64,000 bases of DNA from Cryptomeria japonica (taxonomy: Eukaryota; Streptophyta; Pinopsida; Cupressales; Cupressaceae), in assembly GCF_030272615.1 (NCBI RefSeq), contig NC_081407.1, forward strand, positions 152,293,048-152,357,047, written 5' to 3'. Shown here piece after piece: positions 10,225-20,199 of this stretch. How positions within the stretch are numbered: the first letter of the stretch is position 1; each line of letters opens with the position of its first letter. Position numbers and translations under genes: made by a program. Under the pieces are notes generated by a model, which worked only from the letters and a program-made list of their open reading frames with translations, ran no database searches and was not told the origin of the DNA.

Positions 10225-11770
10225 AGAAAAATTCTTCCCTAGGGGTGAAAATGCGCTTTAGATCAAGGAATTCAATGTTTGATGATATAATGAATTGGAC
10301 TGATGAAAATTGATAAAAGAGGAGCTTGGACAAAATCTATCCAAAGGGAGTTAGTGTGGAAGAATTTAGTGTGGCAACGAAGAATATTTCCAAGTCAAAA
10401 ATTGCTAGTGGCAGAGGATAAGTCCAAATGAAAAGACAAATTTTGGCCAAGGCAAGGAAAATTCCTCCTTAGCCATGAATTTGCGCCCAAGAGTAGGAAT
10501 CCCTAACCATGGAGGATTTGTGCCATCACCATAAATTCCTCCTCCACCCCTAAATTGCGCCCAAGGAGGCAGTTCAGTACATCAACAGGATTTTGTCCCC
10601 AAGGACAAAATCCTCCTCAAGGTCTTATTTGCACTCATGAAGGTAGTTTGCGGCAGTATCAAGATTCTCTCCTAGTGACAACATTGTTCCTCAGCCTCTA
10701 TTTTGCACTCTAAAAGTTAGTACAAGTTAGGAAGCAAGAATTTCTTCCAAGGTGAGGAAATCTTTTTAGGGGCTTAACAGTGAAGTTTGAGTGTTTTTTT
10801 CATGAACTTACTATTTTTAGTAAGTTTCACTGTGGCCTCGATTGGCCTAATTTTGAGTTTAAACAAACTTACTATTTTAGTAAGTCTATTTTCAGTAAGT
10901 TTCACTGAGTCCTTGTTTGCCCTAATTTTATGTTTGGAAGAACTTACTATTTTTACTAAGTCTATTTTTAGAAGGTCTATCCTTGGCAACAGGTGAGCAT
11001 TGACTGCAAAAAGAACCAAGGCATCTAGTTCTAGATCTGGAAAGACAAATCAGGAAGTAGATGGTTGAATTTTGGTTAAGTTAGAGAATTCTTCTTCGAA
11101 ATCAAAGCACACCAAAGAACTATTCCTGAGTGCAAATCTCAAGGCAAGGAGGATTTGTCTGTCACTCAAAATTCCTCCTCTAGGCATAAAGTGTGCTAGG
11201 AATTTCTCCTTTGGTGCAAATCCCAAGACAGGGAGGATTTGTTCTTGTGCTCAAAATCCTCCTCTAGGCCCAATATGCGCCTAGGCATGCATGAAGTCTT
11301 GGAAATGGTGAAAAATGGGTAAGTGTTGAAAAATTCCTTCTCTACCTCTAGAATGCATCAAGTCTCAGAATAGCATGGAAACTCGAAATTCCACTTAAGT
11401 ATGGAAATTCCTTCCCCAAGCTTCAAATGCACCCATCTCCAAAAAGGGAAGAAACGACAAAATTTGACTAATTATGAGAAAATTCCTCCTTCCCCTTCCA
11501 AGTTCACCAAGCACTAAACTAGCATGGAAATTGTAAATTTGGTTGAGTGTTGGAAAATTCCTCCTATCCCTCTAGAATGCCCCCCACTTCATGACGGCAG
11601 GAAATGATAAAATTTGACTAAGTATGAAAAAATTCCTCCTCTCCCTCTAGGATGTGTTCAAGCATTCAGAAACATGGATCACATTGAAATTTGGTTAAGG
11701 CATAGAAAAATCCTCCTTACGTCCTCATTGTGCTCTGGAGGTCAGTTCAAAGTAGGAGTAGGAATGCATT
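10225..11770. repeat. Degenerate array of AATTCCTCCTC...TGCGCC cores
   Basis: A core of about 30 bp, consensus-like AAATTCCTCCTCTAG then 8-10 bases then TGCGCCYAAG, recurs at about 10230, 10450, 10528, 10605, 10660, 11167, 11242, 11322, 11400, 11475, 11553, 11625 and 11703. Intervals in the second half are mostly 70-80 bp. In the best copies the core is a hairpin, for example CTAGGC-ccaatatgc-GCCTAG near 11253. Linkers are diverged. Short runs of TTACTATTTTTAGTAAG (10809-10960) form a second small repeat. No gene is supported. Confidence 0.5.
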
Positions 11771-11981
11771 ATAAGGTGTAAAATCGTTCAAGATGTCTAA
11801 CTCGCGCTCAAGGAAAGGAGGTAGAGATTTGACTAAGGCAGTGAAGTGGACAAATCCTTCCACCGATCTCATATGCACCCAAGGTGGAGAAATGACATGA
11901 GGCATGGAATTTAATGCTTAAGGTGATGTCTTTGATAGAATATGGGATTTGGCAAGTCAAAGGGTCGAAAGGGGGCATCAA
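11771..11981 (+). mobile_element. 3' internal end and polypurine tract of an LTR-B element
   Basis: This stretch (from about 11812) is repeated at 22549-22719. In both places it ends in a purine run (GTCGAAAGGGGGCATCAA here) directly before TGATTCATCTCTC, the inferred LTR-B start. Confidence 0.5.
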
Positions 11982-13429
11982 TGATTCATCTCTCTAGTTC
12001 AAGGGCATCATTACAAGGAAGTTTGAAAAGCATAAAATAATTCTAGTTCTAGACGTTCAAGGAAGGCATGCAAAGTTACTAAGATCTAGTTCAAGTATGA
12101 AAGACTTCAAGAATGACAGAATTGTCGACAAGGGAGTCCAATCCATTTCAAGAAGGTGAATTCCTGAACCCAAGTACATGGAAAGAAGAAAATGATCAAG
12201 GATAATTTTAGAAGATTTGATCAAAGTTAGAACCTTGGTCCAGATGATGCAATTTGGGAATATACTTCATCACAATTAGTCAAAATGGAATATTCTTCAT
12301 GATGAGTTACTGGGTCCACATGGCGTCCAACATGTTGAGGTGGTGCCCTGTCACCTTCTCTGGCCAATCACGTGTTTCCAAACCGTCATGATCAGATTCA
12401 TTGCATTTGCTACCAATGAGAGGGATAGTGGGTGTGCTGTTTTAGGCGATGATCTATTAAATGCTTAGTGGGCGTGATGCCTAATTAATTGCCAGACCCA
12501 CTACCTTGCACGTCAAGGGTTATTCTTGGTCAAACCCTAATTAGGGTTTACATGGTGTAATCTTGGCCCTTCATTTCATATGAATCTTGGTCGTTCATTT
12601 GTGGGAGGATCTCTATGAAAGGCCTTGCCTTCTCATATTTAATGCATTAGATAGTTAGCTCATTAAAAGCAGAGAGCTCTAGCTCCTTAGAGTAGAAGTA
12701 GAGTAGGAGAAGACATTGTTGTATATGACTTGGAGAATTAAAAATTGATTATATTGAAGTTATGGTGGATTCTTGTCTATTTCAACTTGTTTCATGGTGT
12801 TCCTTCGATTTCTCAAATTTTTAGAATTTCATTGATGTTAATGGAGAATGTGACAATGTTTGATGAATTTCAATGATTCATACTTTTTGCACTTAGATGA
12901 TTTCTTCAACTTCAATCATTGAACGTACATTGTTCGTTATGATGGTGTTCATTATGAGATGAAAATTCTTTTCATAACCCTTGGAAGATTGCATCGGTCG
13001 TGTGGAGTTGTTTCTGAGCTTGGCGAAGCAGAACTTGGTTAATGTGGAATTCATCCATTGGAGCACTATCTATTGATATCATTGCCCTTGGGAGTAGAAT
13101 AGATTCTCTAACCCTTTCCTCTTTAATTTCAATTCATTTCAGTTGTGTTCGTTCAAAGAAGAAGCATCACGATATTGCAATATCCAATGAAGAAATTCCA
13201 ACCAGCATTGCAGAAGAAGTGAAGAATGATTCAAACGTAAGTCCCTTTGTGCTACTAGCATACATCAAGCCGAACAAGCTCATATCCAACATAATGTTCA
13301 CAGTAGGAACCTTGGAGTCAATTGTATGATCTTTCACAATCTTAGCATACATGGGATATTGCTCAAGAGAGGATAGAGTGTCCTTTGGAAAGTTTATTCT
13401 ATGTTGGTGTGGTCACAAAACACTCGTCA
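11982..13429 (+). repeat. LTR-B copy 1
   Basis: Begins TGATTCATC after the purine tract and ends ..ACACTCGTCA. It shares with the other LTR-B copies an AACCCTAATTAGGGTTT block (about 12534), a decayed TATA region (TCTATGAAAGGC, 12611), the purine-rich R region 'AGAAGTAGAGTAGGAG', a splice-donor-like CGTAAGTCCC (about 13238) and the end motif TTTATTCTATGTT. It is flanked by internal-type sequence on both sides, so it may be either LTR of a larger element. Confidence 0.55.
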
Positions 13430-14323
13430 ACAAAATTGGCAGAGAAGAAGAGCCTGAACATCAAATCGTTCATTTTCACAAGTGAAGAAATTCAAGCTGG
13501 TTGGAACCAGTATGAGCTTTCAAGTGCCAAATTAGAGATAGGTTAGATCTCTAAAATATCAAAAAATCCCCAAAAAGTCTAAAAATCCAAAATAAAATAA
13601 ATACTTATTAGAAAACAAAAAATCGAAGAGAAGATTTCTCTATGGATGGGACACCGTTTCATATTTCTTGTTGTTAGGACAATCTCCTTGTGGACATTGC
13701 TCAGATTCAGGAAGATTTGAATGCACAACTGCACCCCAGGAATTTCTCTCAATTTGCCTTACCAGGGAGGTGTTGGATTCATGAAACCGCCAAGCATGAT
13801 GAGATGAATTGCTTAACATTCTTGTCAAGGATAGAATTGGTTCTACAAGGAAAAATCTTCTTTCGGGATGTTTCTTTCAATCTTGCAAATGCCTAAGTTC
13901 AGGGCAAGCTATTGAGAAAGCTCTCCAAATTTGAGGTAGAAGTGTAGAGCCTGGTTTGGCCTTATCTAATAGGGCTTCCTTATGCCAAGTTTGATCCTTT
14001 GCTCTTCCCGGATCACTTCCTCAAAGCCAAAAGACCCTCGTAGATGCAATTGTAGAGTAATGCTCAAATCTTTGGGGGAACGAGTGAATAGTGAAATGAT
14101 GATTGATCCATGACTTGTGTGTCCACGTAGGATGAAGAACTAGAGGAGGCCATGTGGGGATGCTTGGGATAAAGTAAGCTCTATAGCATTACCATCTGGA
14201 GCATTGATTGAGCCAAAGAATTCCTAAGATAAAGCCAAAAGAAGAATGCCATGCTGGCATCTTGAAGATTTTAGTGAGCAGAGCTAAAGGTAGAGTAAGA
14301 GGGGGTTGGATGAGCAAGGAGCC
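13430..14323 (+). pseudogene. Decayed retroelement coding sequence, unrecognised
   Basis: A frame beginning near 13681 reads through a short peptide with a spaced Cys/His pattern (RCWIHETAKHDEMNC near its middle), which vaguely recalls a zinc-knuckle-type motif, then continues through several stops to about 14300. It follows LTR-B copy 1 directly and ends at the LTR-C start. I cannot name the protein. Confidence 0.3.
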
Positions 14324-14455
14324 TGTTGTGACGTTTTCACACATCGCCCCATTGCAAATGGGGACCCCTGCTTTTTTGCTTTCGAGGGTTTGTTTTTAGG
14401 TTTTTTAGGGTTTTGTCAGTTAGCCTTTGTTTGCCCTCTCGGGTAAATGGTTAAA
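14324..14455 (+). mobile_element. LTR-C copy 2, 5' terminus
   Basis: Starts TGTTGTGACGTTTTCACAC and continues with the CCCC-ATTGCAAAT-GGGG hairpin and ACCCCTG. It is interrupted after 132 bases by the Gypsy relic at 14456-17229; the body continues at 17230 with the hairpin array. Confidence 0.6.
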
Positions 14456-14747
14456 TGCAGAAAGTAAATGCACAGAACATAATGGAAATACATTAAATAA
14501 CCAGTCTCTATATTAATTCAACAGTCCATGTACATCAAGTGCTTATAACATTACATTTGACACGACTATCATGATCCGACTTCGAAGAAAAGGTACACAA
14601 TATATAATACCCGAAGGGGTGCGACACAACCGTCGCAACTCCAACTACCTACCCGTCGGCCAACTAACTGACCACCGTAACTCATTATTACCGACGACAA
14701 CATAAACATAATATAACAACATAACATAATGATTATTCCCGACAACA
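14456..14747 (-). repeat. 3' LTR of the minus-strand Gypsy relic (292 bp)
   Basis: A 292-bp direct repeat of 16938-17229, starting (minus strand) TGTTGTCGGGAATAATC and ending ..TTACTTTCTGCA. A strong polypurine tract lies just upstream on the minus strand (CTTTCTTGGGGGGGATGA, about 14748-14765), which fixes the orientation and the 3' LTR identity. Confidence 0.75.
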
Positions 14748-14751
14748 TCAT

Positions 14752-15300
14752 CCCCCCCAAGAAAGAAGTCGACTCCGACGACTTAATACAAAATAGAGAT
14801 GAACGGCAGGAACTACTGACGCCAGTCGGGCCCGAATCTTATACACTTGCTGCGTCCTCGCCTGAAAACCCTTTTCTGCTACCATCCGATGCTCAAGTGC
14901 GGAATTCACCAATATTGCTTCCTTTGCCATCACAGTCCTCCTGTGCTTAACCCAAACTTGTCTGCAAAACACCTTTTTCAGTCTCAGCTTCCACCAACTG
15001 CTACTCAATTGATACTGTCTCCCTAGCCAATTTGTCCTCGATAGCCACCCATGCTGCTCTCCCGGCATCCAATTCCTGGGTACGCTGAACTAAGTCTCAC
15101 ACGACTATTGCCTCCAACCTGGTGGTCAGCTCCTCTCGAGCCCTCTGTGCATCCACCAAGGCAACCTCACGTCCAGCTGAGACATACTCCGAGTTCCTCA
15201 AAGCGTACCAGTCATGCCTAGAGGTGGCCACAATCTGCTGGCACAAATGCTAGGAGACACCTCAAATCCTCCATCACACTCCCCAAAGGCTAAAAAATGA
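14752..15300 (-). pseudogene. Extra 3' ORF between integrase and 3' LTR, coiled-coil-like
   Basis: Read on the minus strand from about 15240 to 14760, one frame gives a Glu/Ala/Arg-rich, heptad-like peptide (..VALVDAQRAREELTTRLEA.. and ..RETVSIE*QLVEAETEKG..) broken by several stops. It lies downstream of pol, where Tat/Athila-type plant Gypsy elements often carry an additional ORF. Function unknown; its resemblance to a coiled coil is by eye only. Confidence 0.4.
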
Positions 15301-15458
15301 ACTGAATAACTCCCTGGTGTCATACAACTGCCATACGAAAGTCCATGGCGCACAGCATTTCAGTGATATTTTAAGATGCCAAAAACCCTTCTTTTCCACT
15401 CTGAATTTCCAGTGTCCTGGCTTCAAACTCCAGTGAATCATTTTAAATCTGGTCGTCT

Positions 15459-15478
15459 TTTTTTTTTTTTTTTTTTTT
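15459..15478. repeat. Poly(T) tract of 20
   Basis: A homopolymer immediately before the GC-rich CCGTACGG region, probably a slippage product inside the Gypsy relic. Confidence 0.7.
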
Positions 15479-15479
15479 G

Positions 15480-16090
15480 GGCATTGTAATGTCCCCGATG
15501 GCACCCCGGCCATACAACCTCCCTGTACGGTCAACAACAGCACTGGCACCTCCGATCGTGCGGCCACCTCCCTGTGCGGTCGACACCCTTCTTACCGTAC
15601 GGACACACCTTCAGCATACTGACAACATGCTCAACTATGCACACCGTACGGTCCTCCTTCCGCATGCCCAACGCAGTTCAACTGTACAGTGACCACTGAC
15701 GACGAAGCGACTGCGTGTGTGTTTGTGCGGTTGCATGGCTGTGCGGCTGCGGGCTGTTCAGCGCGTGAGTGTGCGGGCGGGTGAGTTGTGCGGCTGCGGA
15801 CTGCGTGCTGTGCGGCTTTGTAGTTGCGGGTGCCACCGCTGGTGTCCACCGTACGGTGTTACCACCGCCGGTGGTCCACCGCACGGTGGTCATCGTCGGT
15901 GTTACCACCGCACGGTGGTCGCCGTCGGTGGTGGCACATCGCACGGTGGTCACCGTCGGTGTTACCACCGCACGGTGGTCGCCGTCGGTGGTGGCACACC
16001 GCACGGTGGTCACCGTCGGTGTTACCACCGTAAGTCCGTCCCTTTTTTTTGACCGTACGGTCGCTGTCATACGACTGTACAGTTTTTTTT
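15480..16090. repeat. GC-rich palindrome array (CCGTACGG / CCACCGCACGGTGG), with a 60-bp tandem repeat
   Basis: CCGTACGG and one-base variants recur more than a dozen times. From about 15863 to 16030 the sequence becomes a 60-bp tandem repeat; 15901-15960 and 15961-16020 are nearly identical. Each unit contains CCACCG-CA-CGGTGG, a stem with a 2-base loop. The long frames here on both strands are by-products of the repeat (stop-poor GC-rich sequence), not genes. It lies between the integrase end and the extra 3' ORF. Confidence 0.75.
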
Positions 16091-16119
16091 CAAATTTTTT
16101 CATTTTTTAAAAATTTTTT

Positions 16120-16962
16120 TTAGCGGGCTGATTGACTGGAGGGTCCCGGTTCCCTCTGTTCGTGATAGATCTTTAATTTCGACCCGTTGACTGCGTTTGG
16201 TATCTCCTTCCTGTCCAGCGTCCACAACTTTATTGCCCCGTTCGTATTGACCTCACGTATCTGGAAGGGCCCTAACCATCGGACTTTGAATTTCCCAGGT
16301 TTAATTTCGTTCTTCTTGTTGAATTTTAACACCAGCTGTCCGGGAGTAAAATTCATTCGCCGGAGATGCTTGTCGTGGCACATCTTCCATCTTTGCTGGG
16401 CTGTTTCTGTTGCCCACTGAGCCATCATCCTTCGTTCGTCCAATTTGTTTAAAGCGTACAGCCTCTCCCTCAGGCTTTCCATGTCGCCAAGGCGATTATC
16501 GATGGCAATCCGTAGACTCGGCACCATGAATTCAACTGGCACCACGGCTTCTTGTCCATACATTAGCTGGAAGGGAGTCTGTCCAGTAGTTACCTTGTAA
16601 GTTGTTCGGTATGCCCAAAGTACTGACGGTAGGCGCTCCTCCTAGTCATCCTTCTCCACTCCGCAAGACTTATATATCACCGACATTATTATTTTATTTG
16701 TGGCCTCCGCCTGGCCATTGGCACGTGGGTAGTACGGGCTTGATAATGAGTGAAAAATCTTGAAGTCTGATGTCAACCGCCGTATGACATGGTTCACGAA
16801 GTGGCCTCCTCGGTCACTGGTCAACTGAATAGGTATACCATATCGCGTAATGATTTGTTCATAAATAAATTTCGCTGTGCTTACTGCCGAATTATCCTGG
16901 AGAGCCCTTGCTTCCACCCACTTGGTCAAGTATGAAATGCAGAAAGTAAATGCACAGAACAT
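16120..16962 (-). pseudogene. Ty3/Gypsy integrase, C-terminal two thirds, one internal stop
   Basis: Integrase inserts retroelement cDNA into host DNA. Minus-strand translation shows the catalytic core from ..YLTKWVEARAL.., with the second catalytic Asp in LTSDRGGHF and the Glu in PRANGQAEATNK. Next comes the typical LPSVLWAYRTTYKVTTGQTPF segment, then the GPF/Y chromatin-side module VRWLGPFQIREV and a normal C-terminus. A TAG after ..GVEKDD (about 16639) replaces a probable Trp codon. The first catalytic Asp, the zinc finger and all upstream pol are absent: the frame meets the 5' LTR at 16938 in mid-domain. The Gypsy lineage is sure; a Tat/Athila-like assignment is inference. Confidence 0.9.
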
Positions 16963-17229
16963 AATGGAAATACATTAAATAACCAGTCTCTATATTAATT
17001 CAACAGTCCATGTACATCAAGTGCTTATAACATTACATTTGACACGACTATCATGATCCGACTTCGAAGAAAAGGTACACAATATATAATACTCGAAGGG
17101 GTGTGACACAACCGTCGCAACTCCAACTACCTACCCGTCGGCCAACTAACTGACCGCTGTAACTCATTATTACCGACGACAACATAAACATAATATAACA
17201 ACATAACATAATGATTATTCCCGGCAACA
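16938..17229 (-). repeat. 5' LTR of the minus-strand Gypsy relic (292 bp)
   Basis: Near-identical to 14456-14747 over its full 292 bp. It abuts the integrase core with no PBS, gag, protease or RT between them, so a large internal deletion started exactly at or near the LTR edge. The outer flanks (TTAAA at left, GCCTT at right) do not form a target duplication. Confidence 0.75.
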
Positions 17230-17484
17230 GCCTTTGCATTTTGAGTGTCGCCAAGGGGATCACTTGGATAGCAGGTCCTGCTTGAGTGATGTCCTGATCC
17301 TGAAATTTGACTAAGTCTGGAAAACTGAAAATCCTCCAAAAATTAGATTTTGCAATATAGCTCTTGGAGGTCTGAAACCACTCTCAAACATCCTAAAAGT
17401 ATATATGGAATATAACTTAAAGTATAAGAAACTTATACTTAAATGTTATATTCCATAAAATTATCCTAACAGAGAGTTCAAAAA
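17230..17484 (+). other. LTR-C copy 2 resumed after the Gypsy insertion
   Basis: No gene. AT-rich sequence with two imperfectly inverted TATAATTTAAG-type words (about 17400-17450). Leads into the hairpin array. Confidence 0.4.
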
Positions 17485-19050
17485 GTCAAATTTCGCTCCT
17501 GACCCTCAGAGAAGGCCCACAGCGAAAAATCGCTCCTGACCCTCAGAGAGGGCCCACAGCGAGATTTTGATTTCCTTCATTTTGCAATGAAAAGAGACTA
17601 AGTTTTGATCATAAATGGAAAATAAATGACTTTCTCCACCCACCTGAAGAAGTTTTGACTAGAAATGATGGACTTTGTTGGAAACAAAAAAATCGCCCCT
17701 GACCCTCAGAGAGGGCCCACAACGAGAAATCTTATAAGGGTCATTGCTAGCCTTATTTGGTCGACTTTGAGAGGTCAAGAGCATGATGAAGGATAGAATG
17801 AGCATAATGAAGTATCCAGACTTGATCAAAGATGATAAATTGAAGGAGTTTTGCCCAGGAAAGGTAAAATCGCTCCTGACCCTCAGAGAGGGTCCAGAGC
17901 GATTTTCTTTGTGTGCACATTTTTGGACCTTTCTTGGACATGAATTTTTATTCATAGCAAAGAACAAGACGATATCTCCCTTGGCAAAGTGATTTTTAGA
18001 TGAAAAGTGAAACATTTTGGTCCAGGTAGCAAAAATCGCTCCTGACCCTCAGAGAGGGTCCACAGCGAGATTTTCAAATATGCATTATTCTTGCAAGATC
18101 AAAGTGATTTTATGATTGGAAGGGATGAAGGAAAGCATGTTCTATCCGTTGAATATAATTTGGAGGATCACCACAAGAAGAAATCAACCCAAAATGAAAA
18201 AATCGCTCCTGACCCTCACTGAAGGCCCACAGGGAAAAATCACTCCGGACCCTCAGAGAGGGCCCACAGCGAGAAACCTAAAATGGGAATTTTTCATCCA
18301 AGTTTGAGGAAGGCTAAGGTTAGGCATGGGTTTGAAACGATGTTTGAAAAGCCTTGAAGTGAAAAGAAATCGTTGAGAATCAAAATTTTGAAGGCAATTA
18401 CAAAAATCGCTCCGGACCCTCAGAGAGGGCCCATAGTGATTTTCCAGGATTCTCTCCTTGGTTTGAAGAATTGAGATAAAAACTTGCTTGGACAGGAGGA
18501 GAACGTGATGTGTTATGCCTTGGAGGTGGTTTGAAGATTAAAAGATAAAGGAATTTGCCCAAAACCAAAAAGTCGCTCCTGACCCTCATTGAAGGCCCAC
18601 AGCGAGATTTTCAAAAAAATGCATGTTTTCTTCAAAATGGTGCTAAGGCAAGGTTAGGATAAGGAGAAGAAACCTCCAAAAGCATGATGAATATTATTTT
18701 GCCTTTGAAACTTGATGATTTTGGTCAGAAAATGAAAAATCGCTCCTGACCCTCACTGAAGGCCCACAGCAAAAAATCGCTCCTGACCAAGTGATGAATG
18801 AAGTTTCAATGAAAAATGGTGGATAATCAAGCTTAAAATCAAAAAGTCGCTCCTGACCCTCAGAGAGGGCCCATAGCGATTTTTCAGGATCCTCTCCTTT
18901 GTTTGAGGAATTGTGACCAAATCTTGTGTGGATAGGAAGAAGAGATGATATTTTATGTCTTGGAAGCAATTTGGAATCCAAAAGATGAAGGATTAAGAGC
19001 AAGATTGAAAAATCGCTCCTGACCTTCACTGAAGGTCTAGGGCGAAATTG
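17485..19050. repeat. Regular array of a 33-bp hairpin core, main period 166-167 bp
   Basis: Thirteen cores start at 17493, 17530, 17693, 17870, 18036, 18203, 18240, 18407, 18573, 18740, 18777, 18847 and 19013. The full core reads TCGCTCCTGACCCTC, AGA, GAGGG, CCCAC, AGCGA, so TCGCT pairs with AGCGA and CCCTC with GAGGG. Variants ('CACTGAAGG', 'GTCCAGAG') keep much of the pairing. Intervals are 37, 163, 177, 166, 167, 37, 167, 166, 167, 37, 70 and 166. Linkers are diverged, but some are clearly paralogous at a distance of 440 bp (18440-18572 and 18880-19012). The minus-strand frames here only translate the repeat. Confidence 0.85.
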
Positions 19051-19840
19051 GTGATATCCTTCATTTTTACATTATTGAGCGTTGATATTCCTTAAAATCC
19101 TCAAAATTGCTCACTTCGAAGCCTTTGGAAAGATTAAATCAAATTCACATTAAATTAAAGGCATTTTAATTTAATAAATTAATTTTGTACCTTGAAATAA
19201 TCAAAATAAGCACCTTAGAGGTATTAAAATTAATTTAAATAAATTAAAAATTTACAAGTTGAGCACTCAAATACATTTATTTGCTTTTACAAGCAAGTCG
19301 GCCTTCTTTTGAGAAGGATTTTATTTCATTTTCATTTCCCTTTTGGCAAGTCGGCCTTGGAGAGAAGAGAGGTGAGCGCTCTATATATTGGAGGGGTTTG
19401 TTTCATATTTCAAATCATTCATTCATCCTTTTTCAAGTGCAAAGTTGAAGTGCAAATTGGAGGAGCGAAATCCAGAGGATTGAAGACGAATTCCCAGATT
19501 TTGAAGAAGTTAGTGGAAGGTGGAACCCTTTTGGAAGGTTAAGGGAGGCGCAATTCATCTAAAGGAGAACTTTAATCTAGACTTTGCCTAGTGAAATCCA
19601 CTTTTTCTTACATCATTTTTCACAAGTCTTAGAGTTTAATTCTCAAGAGGAGGTATGGCAAAATCATCTTGACACCCTTGTTCAAGGTTTGATTTTTAGA
19701 CACATTTGTTTTGGAAAAATCTAAGTATTGCATGGTTAATTAGGAAATGATAACTCAAGATTTATCATGAAGTTTCCTAATTAAAATCTTAAATCTTCCT
19801 TTTAAGTTTAATTTCTAGACTTCAAGATATATAACTAATT
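19051..19840 (+). promoter_or_regulatory. AT-rich promoter-like segment downstream of the hairpin array
   Basis: After an AT-rich block (19130-19260) a TATA box (TATATAT, 19382) is followed by a purine-rich leader. The order terminus, array, TATA is shared with the element starting at 38970. It fits the U3/R junction of an LTR-C element, with no coding sequence. Confidence 0.45.
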
Positions 19841-20199
19841 TTGAAATGTTGTGTAGGTATCAAGATGGTGACTCCAAAGCCCGGAGGATCTACAAGTCGG
19901 CAGGTTCTCATCAAAGAAGATCAAGCAAGGATAAGGGCGACCTCCTCCAGTCTAGCACCGACAATGACGACCTTCTTCGATCAAGCATCATCAAGAATAG
20001 CCTCTTCCAATCCAGCATCCCAAGGCGAGGTACATCAATCATCCTGCACATTAAAGGCAAAAGGAGCTAGAGAAAGGGTTCGTTGAAGAAGGAGATAGTT
20101 TTAGAAGAGTTAATTAAAGCTAGCTTCTCAACAACATCAAATTGGCATAAACCAAGTGTCAGACAAGGTGGCATCCCAGTCATCACTTCTCCAGTCGGT
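19841..20199 (+). pseudogene. Short retroelement ORF remnant
   Basis: An acceptor-like junction (TTGTGTAG|GTATCAAGATGG, about 19857) precedes an ATG at 19865. The frame runs 73 codons to 20086 and is rich in Ser/Thr/Arg/Lys. The layout 'AG, a few bases, ATG' recalls the larger ORFs at 42570 and 60807, but the protein is not recognisably the same. Confidence 0.3.

Noticed and set aside
15678-16110. Overlapping 110-141 codon frames on both strands
   Set aside because: They translate the GC-rich palindromic 60-bp repeat; stop codons are rare there for compositional reasons.
17659-19029. Minus-strand frames of 62-118 codons with repeated 'SLWALSEGQERF'-type peptide
   Set aside because: The peptide is the translation of the hairpin core; frames are broken and have no other content.
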